In this document: positions 1-7,900 of the stretch, piece by piece | Numbering within the stretch: position 1 is the first letter of the stretch | Layout: each line of letters begins with the position of its first letter | IMG/VR virus record: IMGVR_UViG_3300032222_000236 | Coordinates: 1 to 50,907 of that record | DNA length: 50,907 nucleotides | Strand: one strand, 5' to 3' | Origin: a virus | Notes under the pieces: model-generated | What the model was told of the DNA's origin: nothing | The model's database searches: none | The model's input: only the letters and a program-made list of their open reading frames with translations | Position numbers and translations under genes: made by a program

Positions 1-83
1 AATGAACCTGCAATCTTTTCAAAAGCCTTAACAGCTCTTTCTTCGATGTTATCGGTTTGTTCTGGTTTTTTAGATGTTGCCAT
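1..83 (-). CDS. Hypothetical protein, N-terminal fragment
   Basis: Only the first 27 codons are inside the window; the gene continues beyond its left edge. The visible peptide begins MATSKKPEQTDNIEER and is charged and probably helical. It starts two bases after the stop of the next gene upstream (85-333), which fits a co-transcribed pair. No function can be assigned from this fragment. Confidence 0.6.
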   Translation of the reverse strand, partial: MATSKKPEQTDNIEERAVKAFEKIAGS

Positions 84-84
84 T

Positions 85-333
85 TTATTTATTTTTTAAT
101 TTATTTTCTGTTTTGTGTTGAAAGAATCCTGTTGGAAATGGAGTAGCCTGCCTCGATGAATAATATTCTCTTAATAATTCTAATGCAGAGAATATTATCG
201 GCTGTACATATGAGAAGGTTTGAAGTGTTTTATTCTTTTCAAAAACTTCTAATGCTTCCGCTACTCTTTCCGCTTTACTAACAAACTCTTCGTTGTTAAT
301 AAGTTTTTTTACTATAGAACTATCTTTATCCAT
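85..333 (-). CDS. Hypothetical 82-residue protein
   Basis: A small, largely helical protein, rich in Lys and Glu in its first half and ending in a basic tail. No family recognised. Its start lies inside the end of the glycosyltransferase-LamG gene (22-base overlap), and its stop sits just before the start of the next gene, so it is probably the penultimate visible gene of the operon that begins near 3408. The tight packing and same-strand coding support a real gene. Confidence 0.6.
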   Translation of the reverse strand: MDKDSSIVKKLINNEEFVSKAERVAEALEVFEKNKTLQTFSYVQPIIFSALELLREYYSSRQATPFPTGFFQHKTENKLKNK

Positions 334-1799
334 GTTGCTTTTTCATTTATTTGTTCTTCTGATAAAATCTTATAATTTAAATAATTCAATCCTACCTCTT
401 TTGTATCTAACCTATTTGTTAATACTTCGTTGAAATATATCTGAGAGTTCTGTACGATGTCCGGGTCCCAACTATAAAACTTCTCCGTTATTTGGTCATC
501 ACCTTCGTGGATTAGAGATTGATACTTACCTAATATTCTAGATGGAACTGATAAACGGGATGTTTTTGGTATTGTATCTTTTTTAAGATACTCCGAATAG
601 TTTCCGAATTCAGGCCCATATATCTTAACGTGATTAAGAGTTAATGAATCATCTAAAATAAAATCTCTATATGTTTTATCAAACTTAATATTCAATACAG
701 GCTCTAAATCCGTATTCTTTTTCTCATCATTATATCCCTCTAAATAAAGGTTATCAATTTCTCTTTGTTCTAACACATAATCAAATAACAATACGTTAGC
801 CATCTTACCATTATATCTAGCAGTATTTAAACTACTACATCCTAAGAATAAGTGTTCGTTTGTATAATCATATAAAGGTGTTACGATGTAAGGTTGTTGG
901 TCTCCTGTATAACTTATCTTAACTGAATTTAAATACATTTCAATTAATTCCTTATTATAATCAACAACAAACACTACATGATTCCAAACACCTGGTTCAT
1001 ACTTCTTATAAGCAAAACAATACTGCTTATCATTATCATAAACGTTTACTCTTATCGTTCCATCTTTTTGTAATGATATACCGGTATTAAATCCTTTCCA
1101 CGCAATTAAGTATTCCTCTTCCTCTACCATATCAGAATTGAACCATAGTGAAGCAGTAAAACTATCTCTCGTAATATCTCTTAATTGAGCATTAGGAAAT
1201 ATCTTTAGGTATAAATCGTTACCACTAAAGTCCGCATAGTTTACCTGCTCAATATATTTCTTATCTGTTATCTTAATCTTTTCAAACTCATAATACGAAT
1301 CTATGCGAGGAAAAATTGTTTCTTCATCTAATTCAATTTCGTTTATTCTACATCTGTGAAGTAAATCTAAATCAGCAAATCCCCAACCCCAGTATTCATT
1401 AGAGTATCCGTTTATTTTTTCAAAATCTTCTTTACTAAACATAACAACTCCACCCATATATTCTAAGTAAGGTAACTTAAATTTGTGAGCAGATACTCTA
1501 GTTGCCATGTGAACTGGATAACCACCGATGTGAATATAATTGTAATCACAATCATCACTTACCGGCAACATATCAATATCATGAAAACAAAAGTAATCAA
1601 ACTTATCCTTCAATAAAGAGAATCCTATATTACAGATTTTACCATAGTTAAATGGCTTATCATCGGTTTGTTCAACAATAAAGATTTCATACTCCACATC
1701 TTTGTTCTTAAAGAACTCAATCATGTGAGGTACGAAAGTATCTAACTGCTCTCGTCTATCCCTATAGGGTACTATTATCGCTATCTTTTTTCCGTACAT
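312..1799 (-). CDS. GT7-type galactosyltransferase-like enzyme fused to a LamG/ConA-like lectin domain
   Basis: Residues 1-150 resemble the beta-1,4-galactosyltransferase (GT7) GT-A fold: IIVPYRDRREQL near the start, FHDIDMLP at 72-79 as the metal/nucleotide-sugar DxD-type motif, MGGVVMF near 115-121 and YWGWGFADLDL at 136-146, matching the family's WGWGxEDxD acceptor block. Residues about 211-356 look like a LamG/concanavalin-like sandwich (SFTASLWFNSD, WNHVVFVVDY, GKMANVLLFD then REIDNLYLEG). The last 140 residues are unassigned. The enzyme probably moves a sugar onto a glycan that the lectin domain binds. Stop is TAG followed immediately by TAA. It abuts a second glycosyltransferase (1-base overlap). 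The GT7 fold is convincing; the sugar and acceptor are unknown. Confidence 0.85.
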   Translation of the reverse strand: MYGKKIAIIVPYRDRREQLDTFVPHMIEFFKNKDVEYEIFIVEQTDDKPFNYGKICNIGFSLLKDKFDYFCFHDIDMLPVSDDCDYNYIHIGGYPVHMATRVSAHKFKLPYLEYMGGVVMFSKEDFEKINGYSNEYWGWGFADLDLLHRCRINEIELDEETIFPRIDSYYEFEKIKITDKKYIEQVNYADFSGNDLYLKIFPNAQLRDITRDSFTASLWFNSDMVEEEEYLIAWKGFNTGISLQKDGTIRVNVYDNDKQYCFAYKKYEPGVWNHVVFVVDYNKELIEMYLNSVKISYTGDQQPYIVTPLYDYTNEHLFLGCSSLNTARYNGKMANVLLFDYVLEQREIDNLYLEGYNDEKKNTDLEPVLNIKFDKTYRDFILDDSLTLNHVKIYGPEFGNYSEYLKKDTIPKTSRLSVPSRILGKYQSLIHEGDDQITEKFYSWDPDIVQNSQIYFNEVLTNRLDTKEVGLNYLNYKILSEEQINEKATWIKIVL

Positions 1800-2653
1800 T
1801 ATATTGAAACTATGTGTTTAGATAGTTTATTCCAATTACTGAAAGATACGAAAGATTTTTCGGATTTCCAAGTGAATTCTTTGTATTTTTCCAAATCTAT
1901 ACAATACCCATAATCCTCTATCCCATTCAACATTATCTGATATTCTCTTGAGTAAGAATAATCTTGTCCAATTTTAGCTACCGCTTTCAATCTATCTACT
2001 ACACTCTTATCCCATTTGAAATGATGAACCTGAGTAAACCCTCTTTGAATTGGATACCTAAGTGGGTGATTCCAACCTTGCCATCTCCAAGTTGATTGTC
2101 CTTCTATTTGAGCATAATGTTGGCCGGATGTTACCTCAATTCTACCTTTACATAGAGTTACTTTATTTGGACAGGCTCCACTCATTGGGTATCTAAAAAA
2201 TGAACTAATAGGAAATGCTTCCCATAAATCCGTATTCTCATCTACAAAAGGAAAACTACCATCTTCACCAATCTTATCTATGAATCCACCCGTTACAAAT
2301 TCCCATCCATTGTTTTCACAATCTTCTATTATAGAGTTTACATCATCCCAATATAAATGTAACTCATCATCATCGGCTACAATCCACCAATCATTAGGAT
2401 ATAAGTTTTTGATTTCGTTATAAAAATGTGTTACGGAAATCCAATTAAATGCATCTGATTCTCTTTCGTGCACAATGCATCCAAACTCTTCGGCAATCTC
2501 ATTAACTCTATCGAATGATTCTTTATTGTTTACATCAAGAGTTCTATAATTAACCAAATGAATTTCACTCACCATATCCTTATAATGAGATAGCATCTGT
2601 CGTAGAGTATTTGTTCTATGACCAGTAACGGTTATTAATCGAGGTTTTTTCAT
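1799..2653 (-). CDS. GT-A glycosyltransferase (family 2-like)
   Basis: The protein opens with a beta-strand and turn (RLITVTGHR), followed by a helix and strand (SEIHLVNYRT). The sequence WWIVADDDELHLYW near residues 89-102 supplies the Asp-rich metal/UDP-sugar motif of GT-A enzymes (DDDE at 94-97). At 284 residues the length is usual for a single-domain family 2-like transferase. It overlaps its upstream neighbour, a methyltransferase, by 4 bases and its downstream neighbour by 1, so the three are translationally coupled. Substrate unknown. It could instead belong to a GT92-like group, because the acceptor half is atypical. Confidence 0.75.
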   Translation of the reverse strand: MKKPRLITVTGHRTNTLRQMLSHYKDMVSEIHLVNYRTLDVNNKESFDRVNEIAEEFGCIVHERESDAFNWISVTHFYNEIKNLYPNDWWIVADDDELHLYWDDVNSIIEDCENNGWEFVTGGFIDKIGEDGSFPFVDENTDLWEAFPISSFFRYPMSGACPNKVTLCKGRIEVTSGQHYAQIEGQSTWRWQGWNHPLRYPIQRGFTQVHHFKWDKSVVDRLKAVAKIGQDYSYSREYQIMLNGIEDYGYCIDLEKYKEFTWKSEKSFVSFSNWNKLSKHIVSI

Positions 2654-3408
2654 TTTCTTCGTATGAGTGTTAATCCGGTAGATGATGGTTTATTTTTTAT
2701 GATACCAAAATTGAATAAATTAAATACTTCCCAATCTTTACTATCTTTCAATTCTTTTACAAATTGAATAGGCCCACTCCAATCATCGTGGTCACCTCTA
2801 TCTTTTATTTCATTTGTTACAATATAGTTATCAGCATATTTCGAATCAGTATCGTGTATTGAGATGATACCATTTTCTGATAATATTTGTGAGTATAAAT
2901 CAAAATCTTCTTTAACATTTTCATACGAATGTCCTGCATCTATGTGTAAGTAAACAATCTTAATATCGTTTAGAACAAAGTAATTGTGAAATGCCTCTTC
3001 TGTAGTTGTGTTAATAATTCTAGGATGGAAAGTTCTTCTATAAAATGATTCTTCTGCAAACCAATCTACATTACCACCTATACCATTCATCGCATCAACT
3101 ACATAAGTTGTTCCAATATCTCCCCAATTGTAATCAGCATTTCCTTCGAAGATTCCTTGTCTATGTAAATCAAATCTAGCCTGTGTCATTAAGCGAGGAA
3201 TGAATCCACCTCCACTTCCTAAACATACACATACTTTGGCTCTCATATATTGTATAATAGAATATATGATTAAACCATCTCCTAAATGTACATCAGTTGC
3301 TCCGTGAGACCATCTATAAGGAACAGGATGTTCCTCTTCTTCACCTCTAAAATCAAACTCTAAATTGTTTGTGAGGTACTTCTTTATGTAGTTTAAATCT
3401 TGTAACAT
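2650..3408 (-). CDS. Class I SAM-dependent methyltransferase
   Basis: A Rossmann-type glycine motif (VCVCLGSGGGF, residues 59-69) binds S-adenosylmethionine. VYLHIDAGHSYENVKEDF at 152-169 and the following ISIHDTD near 183-188 are hallmarks of the Methyltransf_24 group, which often acts on sugars or small molecules in glycan clusters. It is the first gene after a Bacteroidota-type promoter at 3437-3467 and overlaps the glycosyltransferase behind it, so it probably methylates the sugar chain those enzymes build. Acceptor not known. Confidence 0.8.
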   Translation of the reverse strand: MLQDLNYIKKYLTNNLEFDFRGEEEEHPVPYRWSHGATDVHLGDGLIIYSIIQYMRAKVCVCLGSGGGFIPRLMTQARFDLHRQGIFEGNADYNWGDIGTTYVVDAMNGIGGNVDWFAEESFYRRTFHPRIINTTTEEAFHNYFVLNDIKIVYLHIDAGHSYENVKEDFDLYSQILSENGIISIHDTDSKYADNYIVTNEIKDRGDHDDWSGPIQFVKELKDSKDWEVFNLFNFGIIKNKPSSTGLTLIRRK

Positions 3409-3436
3409 CTATTGTATATAACTATTATAATTACTA

Positions 3437-3467
3437 CAAAGATACTAAAAATTCATCACTTTTCCAA
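3437..3467 (-). promoter_or_regulatory. Bacteroidota-type promoter (TATCTTTG, TTG 20 bases upstream)
   Basis: On the minus strand TATCTTTG occupies 3444-3437 and TTG 3467-3465, separated by 20 bases. The -7 box ends 28 bases before the ATG at 3408. It lies at the very end of the upstream glycosyltransferase gene and would start a transcript for 3408 down to about position 1. Confidence 0.65.
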
Positions 3468-4437
3468 CTTTATTTTTCCAATTTTCTAAGGATGCAAACC
3501 CCTCCATATACTCTCTTAACTTATTGAATTCCAACACTTTAGAACCGTAGTTTTCGGTTGAAATTTCCCTTACGATTTCATCAAAATCTTCCTTAGTTTC
3601 TGCCCTATATTTGTAATTACATTGTACCCCCCAATCTTTGTGAAGGATGGGTAATTTACCATAATTTACAGCATCAAATACCGAATACCCAAATGGTTCG
3701 TTTTTATAAGCCGAATGAAATGTTTGCCAACTCTTATCAATAAACCATTGACGATGAATACTCATATCGAACTCATAGAACTTACATCTCTTAAAATCGT
3801 ATTGTTCTGATATGTTATAATAATCATATTTGTGTGTGAGAACTTTTGCAGTATGCCCACTTAACCAATGTGGATTCTTTCTACTTTCAAAACGGGCTGC
3901 ATATCCAATAGTTTCTGTATCTACATCAACCAATTCTCTATTCTCTGTAAAGGTATAATAATTAGGTATCGTTATACAATCCCACTCATCTAAAAGTGAA
4001 GAATGATTTAATCCTATCCAAACCCTATTTTTACATTTTCGTAGTAGTAAATTCTGCCATCCCAAATCAATCTTTGTTGGATATAATTTAAAATCAGTTC
4101 CAGCTTCTGTTATATCTTTTGCGTATGCCTGAATGAATACCGAATCCCATTTATCCTGATATTCCATAAGGTACTCTCTATGTGAATACGGTGGGTGTAG
4201 GAAGATTATTCTATCACACCTATCCAATGTATCCTCTACCAACTTAGGGTTCTCTAAACGGAAGATATGGGGTATAGAAATGGATGATTGAATATGCTTA
4301 GCAGGTCGTTTGTTATCGATTATCAAACATACCTCTTCTTCGATGGTAGGAATTATATGTTGAATAAAATTATTTACCCATATATCCCCACCACCGATAA
4401 TTTGATTACCCGCAGATGTCGTAACAAATACTATCAT
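3445..4437 (-). CDS. GT-B glycosyltransferase (GT4-like)
   Basis: The N-terminus (MIVFVTTSAGNQIIGGGDIWVNN) has the glycine-rich first loop of GT-B enzymes that act on nucleotide sugars. The second half carries IGYAARFESRKNP, typical of the start of the GT4 donor-binding domain, and later EPFGYSVFDAVNYGKLPIL, which matches the GT4 pattern E-x-FG-xxxxEA-xxxGxPVI with Asp in place of the second Glu. Length 330 residues, close to the family norm. It stops with TAG only 37 bases before the methyltransferase gene. Product and acceptor unknown. Confidence 0.75.
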   Translation of the reverse strand: MIVFVTTSAGNQIIGGGDIWVNNFIQHIIPTIEEEVCLIIDNKRPAKHIQSSISIPHIFRLENPKLVEDTLDRCDRIIFLHPPYSHREYLMEYQDKWDSVFIQAYAKDITEAGTDFKLYPTKIDLGWQNLLLRKCKNRVWIGLNHSSLLDEWDCITIPNYYTFTENRELVDVDTETIGYAARFESRKNPHWLSGHTAKVLTHKYDYYNISEQYDFKRCKFYEFDMSIHRQWFIDKSWQTFHSAYKNEPFGYSVFDAVNYGKLPILHKDWGVQCNYKYRAETKEDFDEIVREISTENYGSKVLEFNKLREYMEGFASLENWKNKVGKVMNF

Positions 4438-4440
4438 AAC

Positions 4441-4704
4441 TTATTTTGTATATGGAGAAGGGCCCAATAACTCTTCATTCCATAATGCCTTCAATTCATC
4501 TAATGTAGAAATATTACTAATATCTATATCAGTTATATCTCTTAATGCCTGTTTTTTAGTTCCAATTTCAGTAGATAGAGTAGTATTACCTTGCTCCAAT
4601 GCTTTCATAAATTGAATATCCAAATCTTTGAAAACTACTTCTCTTCGTTCTCTAATTTTTGTCTTATGAATTTGCAATGCTGATTCTATGTTTATAGGTA
4701 TCAT
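4441..4704 (-). CDS. Small tail-fibre-associated protein (assembly-protein-like)
   Basis: 87 residues, mainly helical. The segment KKQALRDITDIDISN resembles the QALRDIT block seen in many small proteins encoded beside phage tail fibres (fibre assembly proteins and XkdW-like proteins). It sits two genes downstream of the giant fibre gene, as those proteins often do. A role in fibre folding or attachment is inferred from motif and position only. Confidence 0.55.
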   Translation of the reverse strand: MIPINIESALQIHKTKIRERREVVFKDLDIQFMKALEQGNTTLSTEIGTKKQALRDITDIDISNISTLDELKALWNEELLGPSPYTK

Positions 4705-4713
4705 AATATAATT

Positions 4714-4992
4714 TTAAAATTCTTCGGTGTATCCCATTGCTAAAAAATTGTTTCTCATTTTTTCATTAGTTCCTTTCCAAATTCTATCGTTCCAATTTGG
4801 TTCGTAAGCGTTGTGAAATGTTTTATCATATTCACTTTGTGGATAAACTATTATAGGCCATTCTAATGGAACTGCAACTGTAGCCTGTTTTGCAGCATCT
4901 ATTTCTGATTCTGCTTCTATGTTGGCTGCGCCCACACATACTTTAGCATCTAAAGTCGGGTCTGTGTTTGGAAAAAGTGCGATATATTTCAT
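4714..4992 (-). CDS. Hypothetical 92-residue protein next to the tail fibre
   Basis: A compact acidic protein beginning MKYIALFPNTDPTLDAKV, with the segment EAESEIDAAKQATVAVPLEWPI. No catalytic motif, signal peptide or membrane segment. It lies 7 bases after the fibre gene and is probably co-expressed with it. Function unknown; a fibre cap or chaperone is possible. Confidence 0.6.
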   Translation of the reverse strand: MKYIALFPNTDPTLDAKVCVGAANIEAESEIDAAKQATVAVPLEWPIIVYPQSEYDKTFHNAYEPNWNDRIWKGTNEKMRNNFLAMGYTEEF

Positions 4993-4999
4993 AATATTT

Positions 5000-7900
5000 T
5001 TATTTATGTACTGCTATTGATAATCTAGACCCATCACTTGCTTCACTATCCAATATTAATCTAAATCCAGAATATTTTAGATTGGTAATAGAAACAACTT
5101 TTGGGCAAGTTGGGCCCTGCCATCCTACTTCAACGGTATAATAACTAAATTTATTTGTATTAGCTGGATTGACAATACCCTGTGTATCCCATGATTCATT
5201 ACTATATATAGGTTCTACAAAAGTTATATCAAATGTATTAGCACCAGCATAAGTAACAGTTTCTATATTATATGAGAATGGCCACCATATCGTAGAGTAT
5301 ATAGTATGATTAGTGGATGAATCGGGTTCAAAAAATCCATATGCTCTTAACGTTTGAAATGCTCTATTAAATCCTCCGAAAAAATAATTGGTGAAAAAAC
5401 TACCACCCGCACTTCTGTTTGAACGAGGATATGCTGCATTGTTAATATAAATTCTTTGATTATTAGAGAGGTGACCTTTTGAATCCGAATTATATAATAT
5501 AAATGAACCTCCTATTTCTCCAATAGTTTGTCTATTTTGCGCACTATCATTACCTGCTACACTATTGGGAACACCATTGACTAATGCATCACTCGATAAC
5601 CACAAATCTAATAATCCTGGTTTTGTAAAAATATACCTATCAGTATCCTGTCCCAAATTAATACCACTTTGGTTCATATTAGATGATGCTACCGCTGCAT
5701 TATATAAAACGTTAATGTTTGGAAAATAATAATTTATATTTAAAACATTATTATAATCCACATTAAAAACGATGTATTGAAGAAGAAAAGCATATGTTAC
5801 ACCTGCTACTAAGTTAACACTATTCATATAGAAAGCGTTAACAGTACTGGTAGGATACCCTTCTGTTCCATACGCACCACCATGCGCACTCTCTACTAAT
5901 CCTGAAACATATTCTTCGGAGTACATATTTGTGCTACCTGGACCATAGATGTATAATCTTAACGCCACATATGGGCCTGGAAAAGATTCAGGTGCAGTAT
6001 CCGGTAATGCAGTAACAGAAAGTGCCATTGTGGTTGGCAGGTTTAATGTAAATTCATATGTAGCTGTAAGAGGTACCGTAAAATTAGTCGTTGAATTCCA
6101 AGTTGGTGCATAGGGCCATGTTGGATAAGAAGGACCAGGCACTTGCAAATATCCGTTCGCACCCTGACCCTCTAATGAACCGGTTTCAAAGTGAGCAGTT
6201 CCGGCTGCAATGCCGGTAAGCGGAATAGTTCCAGCAGTTGCGTTTAATGGGTCAGTTGCATTAGTGGTATCATAATTAAGTGATACTTTAGTTACACCAT
6301 TAGCATCTCTTAATTTAATTACACCATCACTCTGTAAAAGTGTCTGTCCTCCTGTCAATGTATTTGAACTAATAGTCCATCCTCCAATAGTACCGGCCGT
6401 ATTCGCCGTTAATGTTGTTGCAGTTAAATTACCACTCAATGTTACACTTGATGCATTTATATTACCACTCGTATCCAATGAAAAGTTACCTGCTGCAATT
6501 GAAAGGTTCTCACCATCCCATAAGATATACTTACTTCCAGCAGTATTTTTTACAGATATTTTCGAAGTAGAGGCACTAGTTCCTAAGAATATACCTTTTC
6601 CACTAGCTGCATATCCTTTGGTTGCACCCTGTCCAATTGAAATATAAGGTGAACCATCTCCTCCCCAAATTGTTATATTCGCCGCATTTCCCGCTGCATT
6701 AGTACCAACATTAATTGTGTTTTGTACATAAGATTCTTCTGCAATTAAGAGACCCGTTGATATTGCACTAAATGATGTGAATTCTTCCCAACTTGCATCA
6801 CCCCCGTTTGTCGGAGTAGATGTTGCACCAATCGTTGTTAAATCTGCACCTCTAAACGCATAGAATTTTCCACTATGTTTAACCGCATCTTTTTTAGTAG
6901 CATTATTATTTAATACAAATCCAGGGTCGGCCGCTTTCTTAGTTGCATAATCACCTATAAATAAAAGACCAGGCCCTTGTCTACCTTCTTTCGATACTGA
7001 TACCTTATGAGTTCTTACTTCACTACCCGCTACACCTTCTGAGTTAACGTAACTAATTGTAACAGAAACTGTCACTCCTGCATCCGTTGTAGGTGTACTA
7101 GGTGTTATAGTTCCGTTTGCATTATTAGTTCCACCGGTAATAGCAGAAACATAATAAGTACTTGCTCCCAAACCGGTTGAATATGAATATGATGTAGTTT
7201 CTTTTACGGTTATACTAAAGTTTGAAGGTGCTGCAAAAGTAGATGATGATGCAACGTTTTGTGAATCCGCTGAAAAACTTACTAATGTAGTAGGCGGTGC
7301 GTTTTTAATTTTTGATAATGAAACGGTATCAGTTACACTTCTACTCGTTCCCTCACTATCAGTTACAGTCGCACTTACAGAAACTACAGTACCATCAGTT
7401 CCATTTGCTAATGTTCTACCACTTAATGTAATAGTTCCTGTTCCAGGAGTTGTTACAATTGTTGCTATATCAGCTGATGTTGCACTTAATGCAGTAATTG
7501 TTTTTGTTGTAGTAGCACCATTATATGTTTCACTAACTGTCACAACGGGATTACTAAATGCTCCGATTTGAACACCCGTTGATTTCGCAGTTACACTTTG
7601 TGATTTATTTGTTATTTCTACTTTTAATACCGGAGCTGCTTTTCTTGATTTAGAAATTGTAGCAGTACCAACTAAAGTTCTAACTACTCCTTCGGAATCT
7701 GTTACAAGTCCGGTAATAGTTAATACTGAAGTATCCGTTCCGTTTGCCAAATTAGCTAATGTAATCGTAGTAGCATTTGTTGCACTAAATCCAGTATATG
7801 AATTAGTTGCAGTAACAGTTGCAGCCGCATTTAAATTTCTATCTGTAGTTGTACCCTGATATGTATCTTTTACACTTAATGTAATATTACCAAATGCAGT

